The position numbers and the translations under genes are program-made. This document shows, piece after piece, positions 17,821 to 28,208 of a stretch of 64,000 bases of DNA (position 1 is its first letter; the number at the start of each line of letters is the position of its first letter). The notes under the pieces are model-generated. The model saw only the letters and a list, made by a program, of their open reading frames with translations. It did no database searches and was not told the origin of the DNA. Where the stretch lies: positions 368,935 through 432,934 of the forward strand of contig JANQKC010000010.1 of the NCBI GenBank assembly GCA_028281325.1. Direction: 5' to 3'. Source of the DNA: Alphaproteobacteria bacterium (GTDB taxonomy: Bacteria; Pseudomonadota; Alphaproteobacteria; UBA8366).

Positions 17821-19123
17821 CGCCACCGCCCCCAATCCGCCCCGCATCCGCAACACCGCCGAACGGGTCGACGCCAGCCTGAAGCGGCGTTACGCGGCGG
17901 AGAAACGGTTCCGGCTGTATGGGTTGATTTCGATCATCATGGCGATTTCCTTCCTCGGCCTGCTGCTCGTCAGCATCGTGTCGAAGGGATACACCGCGTT
18001 TCAGCAGACCTTCGTCCAGCTTGAAATCGACTTCTCCCAGGAAGACATCGATCCGCAAGGAACCGGCGACCCCACCGTCCTGGCCGGCGCCAACTACGAC
18101 GGTCTGATCAAGAAAACGCTGCGCGGCATGTTCCCGGACGTGAACAGCCGCAGCGACAGGCGCAGGCTCTACGGACTGGTGAGCGGCAATGCGGCCTTCG
18201 ACTTGCAGAAGCTGGTCGTCGAGAACCCGTCGATCGTCGGCACCACGCACACGATCTGGGTGCCGGCGTCCGACGACATCGACATGTTCGTCAAAGGCCA
18301 TGTGCGCGGCGATGTTCCGGAAGACGAGCGTCGCATCAAGGACATTGAAATCGGCTGGGTCACGGCGCTGCGGGAAAACGGCGCGCTCGAGAAGAAATTC
18401 AACACCACCTTCTTCACCTCCGGCGACAGCCGCGATCCCGAAGTCGCCGGCATCTGGGGCGCCGTCGCCGGGTCCTTCTTCACCTTGATCATCACGCTGC
18501 TGTTGGCCTTCCCGCTCGGCGTGATGGCGGCGGTCTACCTCGAAGAATTCGCGCCGAAGAATCGTTGGACCGACCTGGTCGAGGTGAATATCAACAATCT
18601 CGCCGCGGTGCCGTCCATCGTCTTCGGCCTGCTGGGCCTTGCGGTCTTTCTCAACTTCTTCAACCTGCCGCGGTCGGCCCCGCTGGTCGGCGGCATGGTG
18701 CTGGCCCTGATGACGCTGCCGACGATCATCATCGCGTCGCGCGCCGCACTGAAAGCCGTGCCGCCCTCGATCCGCGAGGCGGCGCTGGGCGTGGGCGCCA
18801 GCAAGATGCAAACCGTGACCGACCACGTGTTGCCGCTGGCGATGCCCGGCATGCTGACCGGCACGATCATCGGCATGGCGCAGGCGCTCGGCGAAACGGC
18901 GCCGCTGCTGATGATCGGCATGGTGGCCTTTATCGTCGATATCCCCTCCGGCCCGCTGGACCCGGCGACGGTGTTGCCGGTGCAGATCTACCTGTGGGCC
19001 GACAGCGCGGAACGCGCCTTCGTGGAGCGAACGTCGGCCGCGATCATGGTTCTCCTGGCATTTCTCGTTTGCATGAACCTTATTGCAATCATCCTGCGAA
19101 AACGGTTTGAAAGGCAGTGGTAA
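17813..19123 (+). CDS. pstA: Phosphate ABC transporter permease PstA (extended)
   Basis: Partner permease of PstC. It has 436 residues, longer than the E. coli protein (about 300). One membrane segment at about 35-58 is followed by a large, probably periplasmic insert (about 60-210), then the permease core ([21 protein letters not shown] onward). The coupling loop is [20 protein letters not shown]. The insert fits the DUF3333 region I recall in alphaproteobacterial PstA. Its start overlaps the end of pstC, and it stops 1 nt before the chosen pstB start. Confidence 0.92.
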   Translation: MTDATAPNPPRIRNTAERVDASLKRRYAAEKRFRLYGLISIIMAISFLGLLLVSIVSKGYTAFQQTFVQLEIDFSQEDIDPQGTGDPTVLAGANYDGLIKKTLRGMFPDVNSRSDRRRLYGLVSGNAAFDLQKLVVENPSIVGTTHTIWVPASDDIDMFVKGHVRGDVPEDERRIKDIEIGWVTALRENGALEKKFNTTFFTSGDSRDPEVAGIWGAVAGSFFTLIITLLLAFPLGVMAAVYLEEFAPKNRWTDLVEVNINNLAAVPSIVFGLLGLAVFLNFFNLPRSAPLVGGMVLALMTLPTIIIASRAALKAVPPSIREAALGVGASKMQTVTDHVLPLAMPGMLTGTIIGMAQALGETAPLLMIGMVAFIVDIPSGPLDPATVLPVQIYLWADSAERAFVERTSAAIMVLLAFLVCMNLIAIILRKRFERQW

Positions 19124-19124
19124 G

Positions 19125-19964
19125 ATGACTCGGCATTTGGAGCTTAAGACGATGGCGGTGGAAAAGACCCAAAACGCAACGGCGGACGACGCGCCTGACG
19201 CCATGCCGGCCGTCAAGATGTCATCGCGCAATGTCGACGTTTTCTATGGCGACAAGCAGGCGCTGATGGGCATCGATCTCGACGTCCGCGAACGCGAGGT
19301 GACGTCGCTGATCGGGCCGTCCGGCTGCGGCAAATCCACCTTCATACGCTGCCTGAACCGGATGAACGACGTGATCGATACCTGCCGCGTCGACGGCGAG
19401 ATCACCTTGGACGGCAAGAACGTGTACCAGCGCGGCGTCGACGTGGTGCAGCTTCGCGCCCTGGTCGGCATGGTCTTCCAGAAACCGAACCCGTTTCCCA
19501 AGTCGATATACGAGAATGTCGCCTACGGACCCAAGCTGCACGGCCTTGCCGACAACCGCGAGGATCTCGACGAGATCGTGATGACCAGCCTGGAACGCGC
19601 CGGGTTGCTGGACGAGGTCAAGGACCGGCTCGACGAGCCCGGCACCGGCCTGTCCGGCGGGCAGCAGCAGCGCCTCTGCATCGCGCGCGCCATCGCGGTG
19701 TCGCCCGAGGTCATCCTGATGGACGAGCCATGCTCCGCCCTCGACCCGATCGCCACCGCGCGCATCGAGGAGTTGATCGACGAGTTGCGCGCCAACTTCA
19801 CGATCGTGATCGTGACGCATTCCATGCAGCAGGCGGCCCGGGTATCGCAACGCACCGCCTTCTTCCATCTCGGCTATCTCGTCGAGGTCGGCGATACCGA
19901 GCAGGTCTTCACCACCCCGCAAGACAAGCGAACACAGGATTACATCACCGGCCGCTTCGGCTGA
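19125..19964 (+). CDS. pstB: Phosphate ABC transporter ATP-binding protein PstB
   Basis: Cytoplasmic ATPase that drives phosphate import. It is 279 residues from the ATG at 19125, which follows AAGGCAG and the pstA stop; an ATG at 19152 is an alternative. Walker A is [10 protein letters not shown]-loop [16 protein letters not shown] signature [14 protein letters not shown], Walker [14 protein letters not shown] and switch His in VTHSMQQA. The N-terminal 30 residues are unconserved. Confidence 0.95.
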   Translation: MTRHLELKTMAVEKTQNATADDAPDAMPAVKMSSRNVDVFYGDKQALMGIDLDVREREVTSLIGPSGCGKSTFIRCLNRMNDVIDTCRVDGEITLDGKNVYQRGVDVVQLRALVGMVFQKPNPFPKSIYENVAYGPKLHGLADNREDLDEIVMTSLERAGLLDEVKDRLDEPGTGLSGGQQQRLCIARAIAVSPEVILMDEPCSALDPIATARIEELIDELRANFTIVIVTHSMQQAARVSQRTAFFHLGYLVEVGDTEQVFTTPQDKRTQDYITGRFG

Positions 19965-19978
19965 TTGGAGAGACAATC

Positions 19979-20725
19979 GTGGCAAAATCGAGCGACCATA
20001 TCGTCAAGTCCTATGACGACGAGCTGAAACAACTCAATACGTTGATCAGCCGCATGGGCGGCTTGGCCGAAACGCAGTTCGACGGCGCCGTTCAAGCCGT
20101 GCTGCGGCGCGACAAGGAATTGGCGGAGCATATTCGGACAGGCGACACGGAAATCGACGAACTGGAGCATGAGATCGACGCCTTCGCGGTGCGGTTGCTG
20201 GCCCTGCGTCAGCCGATGGCGGTCGACCTGCGCTACATCGTCTCGGCGCTCAAGATCGCGGCCGACCTGGAACGGTTCGGCGATCACGCCAAAAGCGTGG
20301 CCAAGCGCGCCATCGCCATCAGCCAGGTGCCGCGGATTCCGGCGCCGGGGCTCGACCGCATGGCGCGCATGGTGCAAAGCATGATCAAGGAAGTGCTCGA
20401 CGCCTATCTTGAGAATGACACCAATAAGGCGATCCGGGTCTGGCGTCAGGACGCGGAAGTGGACGAACTGTACAACAGCCTGTTCCGCGAGCTGCTGACC
20501 TACATGATGGAAGACCCGCGCAACATCACCGGCTGCACGCATCTGCTGTTCATCGCAAAGGCCATCGAGCGGATGGGCGATCACGCCACCAATATCGCCG
20601 AGACCGTGCATTATCAGGTCAAGGGCACGCAATTGCCCGACGACCGCCCCCGCGGCGACGATCCGAGTTTCACGATCGTCGACAATGATCCACAATCCGA
20701 AGAAAAACGAACGCCATTACTATGA
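19979..20725 (+). CDS. phoU: Phosphate signalling complex protein PhoU
   Basis: Cytoplasmic all-helical regulator that links the Pst transporter to PhoR and represses the Pho response when phosphate is plentiful. The GTG at 19979 follows GGAGAG and gives 248 residues opening VAKSSDHIVKSYDDELKQL. The two PhoU repeats carry the metal-binding ERFGDHAKSVAKR and ERMGDHATNIAE motifs. The last 4 nt overlap the phoB start (ATGA), so the two are translationally coupled. Confidence 0.94.
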   Translation: MAKSSDHIVKSYDDELKQLNTLISRMGGLAETQFDGAVQAVLRRDKELAEHIRTGDTEIDELEHEIDAFAVRLLALRQPMAVDLRYIVSALKIAADLERFGDHAKSVAKRAIAISQVPRIPAPGLDRMARMVQSMIKEVLDAYLENDTNKAIRVWRQDAEVDELYNSLFRELLTYMMEDPRNITGCTHLLFIAKAIERMGDHATNIAETVHYQVKGTQLPDDRPRGDDPSFTIVDNDPQSEEKRTPLL

Positions 20726-21417
20726 GGCCCCGCATATTGATCGTGGAGGACGAGGCGGCTCTCGTCACGTTGCTCCGTTACAATCTCGAACGCGAAGGAT
20801 TCGACGTGTTCGAAGCCGGCGACGGCGACGAGGCGCTGGTCGTTGCCGACGAGACTCCCCCGGACCTGATCCTGCTCGACTGGATGCTGCCGTTGACCAG
20901 CGGCATCGAGGTGTGCCGCCAACTGCGGCGCAAATCGGAGACCCGGACGACGCCGATCATCATGCTTACCGCGCGCGGCGAGGAAGCCGACAAGGTGCGC
21001 GGGCTGGACAGCGGCGTGGACGACTACGTCACCAAGCCTTTCTCGCCGGCCGAGCTGCTCGCGCGCATCCGGGCGCTGCTGCGCCGCGCCCATCCCGCAC
21101 CGACCGATGAGACGCTGCATTGCGGCGATATTCGCATGGACTTGGCGGCGCATAAGGTGCATCGCGGCGACCGCAACGTGCATCTCGGGCCGACCGAATT
21201 CCGCCTGCTGCGCTATTTGATGGAGCATCAGGGCCGCGTCTTCAGCCGCGAGCAGTTGCTGGATGCGGTGTGGGGCCGGGACGTCTTCGTCGAGGCGCGT
21301 ACGGTCGACGTTCACATTCGGCGGCTGCGCAAGGCCTTGAACGACATCGGCGACAACGACATGATTCGCACGGTGCGGGCCGCGGGCTACGCGCTCGAAT
21401 GCCCGACGTCAGCGTAA
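20722..21417 (+). CDS. phoB: Phosphate regulon response regulator PhoB
   Basis: DNA-binding regulator of the OmpR/PhoB family, 231 residues. The receiver domain has the acidic pair E9/D10, phospho-acceptor Asp53 in LILLDWMLP, Thr83 and Lys105 (VTKPFSP). The C-terminal winged helix ends in the recognition and wing region TVDVHIRRLRKALN. It is the probable binder of the Pho boxes at 15084-15112. It ends 9 nt into the convergent acetyltransferase gene, leaving no room for a terminator. Confidence 0.95.
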   Translation: MRPRILIVEDEAALVTLLRYNLEREGFDVFEAGDGDEALVVADETPPDLILLDWMLPLTSGIEVCRQLRRKSETRTTPIIMLTARGEEADKVRGLDSGVDDYVTKPFSPAELLARIRALLRRAHPAPTDETLHCGDIRMDLAAHKVHRGDRNVHLGPTEFRLLRYLMEHQGRVFSREQLLDAVWGRDVFVEARTVDVHIRRLRKALNDIGDNDMIRTVRAAGYALECPTSA

Positions 21418-24084
21418 CGGCAGCACCGCCTCTGACAGCGACGGCTCCCCCGCCATCGGCTTCACGGTGAAGCCGAGATCCTTGCACATCGCAATCATGC
21501 GGTGATTCTCGCTCAGGATTTCGCCAAACAGTTCCCCCAGCCCACGCGCCTTCGCATGGTCGATCAGGTATTGCATCAGGCCGTATCCGAGCCCCTTTCC
21601 CTTCCAATCGCTGCGCACCATCACGGCGAATTCCGCGCGCTCGTTATTCGCGTCGGCCGCCAGCCGTGACACCCCGATGGCCGCGTTCCCGTCATCCTCC
21701 GCAAAGGCCACGAAGGCCATCTCGCGGGCATAGTCGATCTGGGTCAACCGCGCCGCCAGCTTGTCCGGCAATTCCTTCATCGCATGCATGAACCGCATGC
21801 GGATATCGCCGGCGTTGGTGTGGCGGATCATCTCCTGAAGCCGCGGCGCATCCGTCGGCCGGATCGGCCGCACCGCAACCGTGCCGCCGTCCCGCAACGC
21901 GACCGTTCCCCGTAGTTCGGCCGGATAGGGTTTGATCGCGAGCCGTTCGCCCGGCACGGCATCCGCCGGCACCGGCGCAACGCGAATCCGCGCGTCCACG
22001 ACGATCACCCCGTCGCCGTCGGCCAGCAGCGGGTTTACGTCGAGTTCGGAAACCGCATCCAGTTCCGCGGCGATCCGCGCGACCCGCAGAACCGTATCGA
22101 CCACCGCGTCGACATCGGCCCCGGCGCGGCCTCGATAGCCCGGCAGCAAACGGCCGATCCGCGTTTCATCGATCAAGGCTCTCGTCAGGGCCGGATCGAG
22201 CGGCGGCAGCGCCATCGCCGTATCGCCGATCGCCTCGACCCCGGTGCCGCCTTCGCCGAACAACAGGACCGGTCCGAACTGGGGATCCTCGCTCATGCCG
22301 ACGATCAACTCGAACGCGTCCGGACGCCGCACCATCGGCTGCACCGTGACCCCGCTGTAACGGGCGTCGGGACGAATGCGGCGGACCCGCTCCTCCATCG
22401 CCCGCGCGGCGGTCGCCACCGCCTCGGGCGTCGCGAGATCGAGCGTCACGCCGCCGACATCGGACTTGTGCGTGATATCCGGCGAATGAACCTTGATCAC
22501 ATAGGGTCCGTCGAAACTCGCCGCCTGCCGCGCGGCCATCTCCGGCGTTTCCGCGACCAGGGTCTGAACGACGGGCACCCCGTAGGCGCGCAGCACGGCT
22601 TTGGCCTCCGGTTCGGTCAGCCAGTCGCGACCGTCGTCGACCGCCGCCTGGATCACCGCCAAGGCCGCCGCCCGGTCGACCGACAGATCCTCGGCATCCA
22701 GGACCGGCACGCGGGCCAGTTCCGCCTGACCCGCGCGGTACCGCATCAGATGCGCGAAAGCCCGCACCGCGTCTTCGGGCGTGTCGTAGGTCGGCACGCC
22801 ATGCGCGGAAAACATCTTGCGCGGCGCGTCGGTCGACGTTCCGCCAAGCCAGCTCGTCAGGACGGGAAAGCGTTCCGCCGTCCGGCAATCGACCACCGCC
22901 TGCGCGGCTTCGGTGCTGTCCGCGACCGCGGTCGGGCAATTCAACACCAGCACCGCGTCCACGTCCTTGTCCGACAGCGTCGCCTGAAGCGCGTCGCGAT
23001 AGCGTTGCCCCGTCGCGTCGCCGATGATGTCGATCGGATTGCCGCCGCTCCACGACGCGGGCAGCACCGCGTCCAGCGCGGCGATCGTGTCCGGCGACAG
23101 GGTGGCGAGCGGACAGCCCGCGTCGACCGCGCTGTCGGTGGCGAGCACGCCGAACCCGCCGCCGTTGGACAGAATGGCAAGCCGGTCGCCGAGGAAACGG
23201 GGCGCATGCGCCAGCGTCTCGACCGCGTCGAACAACTCGTTGGTCTCCATCACGCGCAACAGACCGGCGCGGCGGAACACCGCGTCGTACACCGCGTCCG
23301 ACCCGGCCAGCGCGCCGGTATGCGAACTCGCCGCCTTGGCGCCTTCGGGCACGCGGCCGGCCTTGATCACGATGACAGGTTTGGTGCGCGCGGCGATGCG
23401 CGCCGCCGACAGGAATTTCCGCGCGTTGGTCACCGCCTCGACATACAGCAGGATCGCCCGGACATCCGGCTGCAGCGCGAGATAGTCGAGCATGTCGCCG
23501 AAGTCCACGTCGGCCATGTCGCCAAGCGACACCATATGCGAAAACCCGATCCCACGGGACGCGGCCCAATCCAGCACCGACGTGACCACGGCGCCCGACT
23601 GCGACACGAAGGCGAGGTCGCCGGGCGCCGCATCGATATGCGCGAAGCTGGCGTTCAGCCCCGCGCCCGGCACCAACACGCCGAGCACATTCGGTCCGAT
23701 GATGCGCATGCGTTGGGCCGCGTCGAGCATCGCCGTGCGCCGGGCCGCGCCGTCGCTGTCGCCCCCCTCGCCGAAGCCCGCGGTGATCACCACCGCCGCC
23801 TGCGCGCCCTTCTCGCGCAGTTCGCCGACCACGCCGGGCACCGCGTCGGCCGGGGTGCAGACGACGCCCAGGTCCGGCACGACCGGCAGATCGGCCACCG
23901 ACGGCCATGCCAGGACGCCGCCGATGGCGCGGTGCTTCGGGTTGACCGGCATGATCGGCCCCTGAAACCCCGCGCGCATCAAATTGCGCGCGAGCACGGC
24001 CCCGACCGACTTCGGCCGGTTGCTGGCGCCGATCAGGGCGATCGACGACGGCCGGAAGATATAGTCGAGATCGCGGATGCTCAT
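21409..24084 (-). CDS. Pat-type bifunctional acyl-CoA synthetase (NDP-forming)-like / GNAT acetyltransferase
   Basis: A fusion of 891 residues from the ATG at 24084. Residues 1-130 are the CoA-binding domain ([16 protein letters not shown]); 130-460 are the ligase domains, with SHTGALAG at about 254-261; 480-700 is an ATP-grasp domain ([11 protein letters not shown]). From about 715 there is a GNAT acetyltransferase ([18 protein letters not shown]). This is the layout of Pat/YfiQ protein lysine acetyltransferases. His255 in the SHTG motif, the ligase phospho-acceptor position, is kept; Salmonella Pat is reported to lack it, so ligase activity may persist here. A 182-residue upstream reading frame is a shadow of the macrodomain gene. 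The start overlaps that gene by 4 nt. Confidence 0.88.
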   Translation of the reverse strand: MSIRDLDYIFRPSSIALIGASNRPKSVGAVLARNLMRAGFQGPIMPVNPKHRAIGGVLAWPSVADLPVVPDLGVVCTPADAVPGVVGELREKGAQAAVVITAGFGEGGDSDGAARRTAMLDAAQRMRIIGPNVLGVLVPGAGLNASFAHIDAAPGDLAFVSQSGAVVTSVLDWAASRGIGFSHMVSLGDMADVDFGDMLDYLALQPDVRAILLYVEAVTNARKFLSAARIAARTKPVIVIKAGRVPEGAKAASSHTGALAGSDAVYDAVFRRAGLLRVMETNELFDAVETLAHAPRFLGDRLAILSNGGGFGVLATDSAVDAGCPLATLSPDTIAALDAVLPASWSGGNPIDIIGDATGQRYRDALQATLSDKDVDAVLVLNCPTAVADSTEAAQAVVDCRTAERFPVLTSWLGGTSTDAPRKMFSAHGVPTYDTPEDAVRAFAHLMRYRAGQAELARVPVLDAEDLSVDRAAALAVIQAAVDDGRDWLTEPEAKAVLRAYGVPVVQTLVAETPEMAARQAASFDGPYVIKVHSPDITHKSDVGGVTLDLATPEAVATAARAMEERVRRIRPDARYSGVTVQPMVRRPDAFELIVGMSEDPQFGPVLLFGEGGTGVEAIGDTAMALPPLDPALTRALIDETRIGRLLPGYRGRAGADVDAVVDTVLRVARIAAELDAVSELDVNPLLADGDGVIVVDARIRVAPVPADAVPGERLAIKPYPAELRGTVALRDGGTVAVRPIRPTDAPRLQEMIRHTNAGDIRMRFMHAMKELPDKLAARLTQIDYAREMAFVAFAEDDGNAAIGVSRLAADANNERAEFAVMVRSDWKGKGLGYGLMQYLIDHAKARGLGELFGEILSENHRMIAMCKDLGFTVKPMAGEPSLSEAVLPLR

Positions 24085-24599
24085 GAGGACAGACGCTCCA
24101 GTTCGGCATGGTACAGCGCGGCGGGCTCCGCGCCGAAGCAGCAGAAGACCACGCACTCGATGGTGGAATCGGTAAGGTGTTGCGCGACCGTCCGCACGGC
24201 GATGCCGGTCGCGCGGTCGAGCGGGAAACGATACACGCCGGTCGAAATCGCGGGAAAGGCGATGGACGTGACCCCATTGTCGCCGGCCACTTCCATCGAC
24301 CGGCGGTAACAGCTTTCCAGCAAGGCCGGCTCGCCCGCGCCGCCGCCGGCCCAGACCGGACCGACCGTATGGATCACGTGCCGCGCCTTCAGGTCGTAGC
24401 CTTGGGTGATCTTGGCGTCGCCGGTGGCGCAGCCGCCCAGCGTCCGGCACTCGTCCAGCAGCCCCGGCCCCGCGGCCCGGTGAATCGCCCCGTCGACGCC
24501 GCCCCCGCCCAACAGGCTTTCGTTCGCCGCGTTGACGATCGCGTCGACCGCCAGTCGGGTGATATCGCCCTCGACCACTTCCATCGCATCCGCCATCAA
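24081..24599 (-). CDS. Macrodomain protein, probable O-acetyl-ADP-ribose deacetylase
   Basis: A 172-residue single macrodomain of the MacroD/YmdB type that hydrolyses O-acetyl-ADP-ribose or removes ADP-ribose from proteins. It shows the ADP-ribose-binding [20 protein letters not shown] motif (about residues 18-37), followed by AIHRAAG and the second loop [13 protein letters not shown]. The start is ATG 24599, or the next ATG at 24596. The last 4 nt overlap the start of the Pat-type gene, so the two form a coupled operon. Confidence 0.88.
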   Translation of the reverse strand: MMADAMEVVEGDITRLAVDAIVNAANESLLGGGGVDGAIHRAAGPGLLDECRTLGGCATGDAKITQGYDLKARHVIHTVGPVWAGGGAGEPALLESCYRRSMEVAGDNGVTSIAFPAISTGVYRFPLDRATGIAVRTVAQHLTDSTIECVVFCCFGAEPAALYHAELERLSS

Positions 24600-24674
24600 A
24601 CAGCTCCTTCGCGCCGGGCGACGCTAGCAAACAGGTGTTACGTTTTTACTGATCTGGCGCAATGCCGGGGCCGG

Positions 24675-26030
24675 TCAATCAGCCTGGGGAACCGCCGTCG
24701 CGGGCGGTCTTTCCTCGGGCGGGTAGCGCCGCATCATCCAGATCAGCAGAGCCAGGCCCGGCAGCGCCGCCAGCGTGGTCAGCAGGAAGAACATCAGCCA
24801 ACCGGTCTGGTCCGCCAGCCAGCCGCCACCCGCCGACAGCGCGGTCCGGCTCGCCGCCGCCAGCGACGACAGCAGCGCATATTGCGTCGCCGTGTAGGCG
24901 ACGTTGCAAAGACTCGAAAGATAGGCGACGAAGGCGGTCGTCCCCATGCCGCCGGTCAGGTTCTCGATCCCGATGGTCACCGCCAGCATCGGCAGCGAAT
25001 AGCCGACATAGGCCTGCAACGCGAAGATCAGGTTCGACGCCGCCTGCAGCACGCCGCAGATCAGCAGGCTTTTCATCACGCCGTAGCGCGCGACCAGCCA
25101 GCCGCCGAGCCCCGCGCCGATCAACGTGGCGGCGAGCCCCCAGCCCTTGCTGAGCACGCCGATCTCCGCCAGCGAAAATCCGGTGCGCAGGTAGAAGGGC
25201 GTCGCCATGAAGCCGAGCAAGGCGTCGCCGTATTTATAGAAGACGATGAACAACAGCACGGCGATCCAGCCGGGGCGGGTCATGAACTCGGCGAAGGGGC
25301 AGATCACCGCGCCATGCACCCACAGGGCGGCGGCGCGAAGACCCTTCGGCGCGCCCGCCAGCCGCGCCGCGCCGGCTTCCTCCAGCCGCTCGCTCTCGGC
25401 CGTCTTGCGCCGCTTGGGTTCGGGATTGACCAGCACCGTGATCATGCCGACCAGCATGCAGGCCGCCATCACCACATAGGCCGCGGTCCAGCCATAGAAA
25501 TTCGCGATGATCAGCGCGCCACCGCCGGAGACCAGCATGGCGATGCGATAGCCGAAGACGAGATTGGCCGCGCCCGCGCCGAGTTGAGAGTCCTCCAGGA
25601 TTTCCGTGCGGTAGGCGTCGATCACGATGTCCTGGGTCGCCGACGCGAAAGCTACGACCGCGGCCCAGAAGACCAGCCGCCATAACCCGGCAGGCTCGGA
25701 TGGGTCGAGCGGGGCCATCATCGCGACGGCGACCAGCAGCATGACCTGGGAGAACAGCATCCAGCCGCGGCGGCGGCCGAACCGCGCGGTGAGGAGGGGC
25801 AGCGGCAGCCGGTCGACCAGCGGCGACCAGAAGAACTTCAGCGTATAGGCGATCCCGACCAAGCCGATCAGCCCGATCTCGGTCAGCGAGATTCCCGCCT
25901 GTTCGAGCCGGGCGGCCAGCGTGGAGCCGGTCAGCGCGAGCGGCAGCCCGCTGGAGAAGCCGAGGAAGAGCAGCGACGCCACGCGCCGGTCGAGATAGAC
26001 CGCGAGCGCCGCCGCCCAGCCGCGCATCAT
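24675..26030 (-). CDS. AmpG-like MFS permease (muropeptide transporter)
   Basis: Major facilitator protein with 12 or more hydrophobic segments, about 451 residues. It resembles AmpG, which imports anhydromuropeptides for cell-wall recycling. Landmarks are LGFSSGLPLALTGSTLAARL near the start, FFWSPLVDRLPLP, and ATQDIVIDAYRTE in the fourth or fifth helix, all typical of AmpG. The start used is the ATG at 26030 (MMRGWAAALAV); a GTG at 26048 would add six residues, and neither has a clear Shine-Dalgarno. No ampD or nagZ is nearby, so the substrate is inferred from family alone. Confidence 0.82.
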   Translation of the reverse strand: MMRGWAAALAVYLDRRVASLLFLGFSSGLPLALTGSTLAARLEQAGISLTEIGLIGLVGIAYTLKFFWSPLVDRLPLPLLTARFGRRRGWMLFSQVMLLVAVAMMAPLDPSEPAGLWRLVFWAAVVAFASATQDIVIDAYRTEILEDSQLGAGAANLVFGYRIAMLVSGGGALIIANFYGWTAAYVVMAACMLVGMITVLVNPEPKRRKTAESERLEEAGAARLAGAPKGLRAAALWVHGAVICPFAEFMTRPGWIAVLLFIVFYKYGDALLGFMATPFYLRTGFSLAEIGVLSKGWGLAATLIGAGLGGWLVARYGVMKSLLICGVLQAASNLIFALQAYVGYSLPMLAVTIGIENLTGGMGTTAFVAYLSSLCNVAYTATQYALLSSLAAASRTALSAGGGWLADQTGWLMFFLLTTLAALPGLALLIWMMRRYPPEERPPATAVPQAD

Positions 26031-26073
26031 GCTACCCGCGTCCGGCACGCCGCCCGGTCTGCCCCCATGGGCA

Positions 26074-27066
26074 TCAGCCGAGCGCCGCCACCGCGTCGCG
26101 CAGGTCGGCCTCGGGCCGCGCGCCGTAATGCTGGATCACCTCGGCCGCGGTGAGCGCGCCGATCTTGCCGCAGGTCTGCAGGTCCTTCCCCCGGGTGTAA
26201 CCGTAGAGGAAGCCGGCGGCGTATTGATCGCCGGCCCCGGTGGTGTCCAGCACCTTAGAAACCGGGGCGGCATCGATCACATGCACCTCGTCGCCGCTGA
26301 CGAGGACCGCGCCCTTCTCGCTGCGGGTCAGGCAGGCGACCTTGCAATGACCGCGCACCTGCTGCAGCGCGTCATCGAACCCGTCGACCTGATACAGCGA
26401 ACAGATTTCCACCTCGTTGGCGAACAGCACATCCACGTGATGCTCGACCAGGTCGCGGAAGGCGTGGCGGTGGCGGTCGACGCAGAAGCCGTCGGACAGG
26501 GTGATCGACACCTCGCGCCCCGCCGCATGCGCGGTTTCGGCGGCTTCGATGAAGGCCGCCTGCGCCGGCGGCTGATCGAACAGATAGCCTTCCATATAGG
26601 TGACGCGGCCGTTGCGGATGACGTCCTTGTCCAGGTCGTCGGGCGTCAACAGGCAGGCCGCGCCCAGGAAGGTGCACATGGTGCGCTGCGCGTCGGGCGT
26701 CACCAGGACGAGGCAACGCCCCGTCGCCGGCCCGTCCGCCGCCGCCGCGGTATCGAAGGCGCAGCCGAGGGCGCGCATGTCATGCCGGAACACGGCGCCG
26801 AACTGGTCGTCGCGCACCTTGCCGATATAGGCTCCGGTACCGCCGAGCGCGGCGAAGCCCGCCATCGTGTTCGCGCAGGATCCGCCCGACGACTCGATGC
26901 CCGGCGGCATGCGGTCGTAGAGCGCGCTCGACTGGTCGGCGTCGACCAGCATCATGCCGCCTTTCGCCAATTCGTTGCCGTCCAGAAAGGCGTCGTCGGC
27001 CTGCGCCACCACATCGACCAACGCGTTGCCGATGCCGACCAGATCGTATTCCGGCTGTTCCGCCAT
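26074..27066 (-). CDS. PfkB-family carbohydrate kinase, probable adenosine kinase
   Basis: Ribokinase-superfamily enzyme of 330 residues. It opens MAEQPEYDLVGIGNALVDVV; the substrate-binding SSGGSCANTMAGFAALGG lies at about 60-78. The C-terminal PfkB signature DTTGAGDQYAAGFLYG contains the catalytic Asp of GAGD. The N-terminal GNALVDV and the FFANE-like VLFANEVE segments match bacterial adenosine kinase-like proteins better than fructokinases. The ATG at 27066 lies after AGAGA. It is the same strand as, and 43 nt upstream of, the AmpG-like gene. Confidence 0.85.
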   Translation of the reverse strand: MAEQPEYDLVGIGNALVDVVAQADDAFLDGNELAKGGMMLVDADQSSALYDRMPPGIESSGGSCANTMAGFAALGGTGAYIGKVRDDQFGAVFRHDMRALGCAFDTAAAADGPATGRCLVLVTPDAQRTMCTFLGAACLLTPDDLDKDVIRNGRVTYMEGYLFDQPPAQAAFIEAAETAHAAGREVSITLSDGFCVDRHRHAFRDLVEHHVDVLFANEVEICSLYQVDGFDDALQQVRGHCKVACLTRSEKGAVLVSGDEVHVIDAAPVSKVLDTTGAGDQYAAGFLYGYTRGKDLQTCGKIGALTAAEVIQHYGARPEADLRDAVAALG

Positions 27067-27150
27067 GAAGAAGTCTCTCCCAAGGATTCACGCGACGCCC
27101 GCCGCCGCGCGCGCAGTATAGACGCGCGGCCGGGCCGGGCAAGCGGCGGG

Positions 27151-27966
27151 TTACTTCCGGGCCAGCGCGATATGGGTGCCTTGCGGGATCGCCATGCCGT
27201 CGGCATCGCGGTAAGGGGCCAGGGTCTCGGCGATATCGGCGACCAGGGCGGTCCGTGTCGCGTCGTCCAAGGCGGCGACCGCCGGGCCGACCGGCGTGCT
27301 GGCGATGTGGCCGGGGATCGACTCCGCAGGCGGCAGCATGCGCCGGGTCAGGACGGCTTCGGTGATCTCGATATCGGTGAAGCCCGCATCGGCGATCAAC
27401 GACCGCAGGACGTCCGGATCGCCCAGCGCGAAGGGCGCTTGGATTCGCGTCGCCTCCTCGATGTTGACATGCCGGGCGAGCGCCGTGGCGGTGGCCCGAT
27501 TGCAGGGGCTGTGCTCGATCGTGCGCCAAACGCAGAGCGCCAATTGGCCGCCGGGCGTCAAGACGCGGTGCATTTCGCGCAGCGCCGCCGGTTTTTCCGG
27601 GAAGAATTGCAGTCCCTGTTGGCACAGGACGATGTCGAAGGCATCGTCGGGACAGGGCAGGTCGGCGACATCGCCTTCGCGCCAGTCGAAGGACGGCCCG
27701 TCCTCGGGCGCCTTTGCCGCCGCGACCTTGAGCATGCCGGGGTTGAGGTCGACCCCGACCACGGACCCGCCGTCGCCCAGCATCGGGGCCGCCATCCGCG
27801 CGACGATCCCGGTACCGCAGGCGACGTCGAGCAACCGTTGCCCTGCCCGCACCGGGGCGTGATCGAGGAAGATGCGCGCCAGCGGTTCAAAAATGCTGGG
27901 CACCTGAAACCGTTCGTAATTCTCCGGCCCGCTGCCGGAAAGATGCCATCGTTCCTGCTGCGTCAT
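27151..27966 (-). CDS. Class I SAM-dependent methyltransferase
   Basis: A 271-residue methyltransferase of the UbiE/type 11 group. Motif I is LLDVACGTGIVARMA (about residues 43-57), followed by VVGVDLNPGML and the acidic FDIVLCQQGLQFFPE motif. The substrate cannot be read from the sequence. The start is taken at the ATG at 27966 (MTQQERWHLSGSGPENYERF); the longer frame to 28182 has no conserved content. It is divergent from the EI24 gene. Confidence 0.82.
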   Translation of the reverse strand: MTQQERWHLSGSGPENYERFQVPSIFEPLARIFLDHAPVRAGQRLLDVACGTGIVARMAAPMLGDGGSVVGVDLNPGMLKVAAAKAPEDGPSFDWREGDVADLPCPDDAFDIVLCQQGLQFFPEKPAALREMHRVLTPGGQLALCVWRTIEHSPCNRATATALARHVNIEEATRIQAPFALGDPDVLRSLIADAGFTDIEITEAVLTRRMLPPAESIPGHIASTPVGPAVAALDDATRTALVADIAETLAPYRDADGMAIPQGTHIALARK

Positions 27967-28208
27967 GCCGCGTCCTTTCCGCGTTGTCGGCGCGCATAGG
28001 AGGCGGAACTCTATACCCGGCTCGGCCGGTTTTGCAGCGAATTCGCGGCGCGGTCGCAGATTTGTGAAATCGTGCCTTTTTCGCTCCGCAATTGAACGGG
28101 TTATTGAATCCGCCGCCCGGCTCAACACATATAAGCGCGACGCAACAGCGGATAGCCCAAACGGCGGGGCCGCTTGCGGCACGGCGGCGAGGCTTGTAAA
28201 GAAACGCG

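Noticed and set aside
24085..24630. N-terminal 182-residue extension of the Pat-type protein
   Set aside because: It is the macrodomain gene read in another frame; the conserved CoA-binding domain begins at the ATG at 24084.
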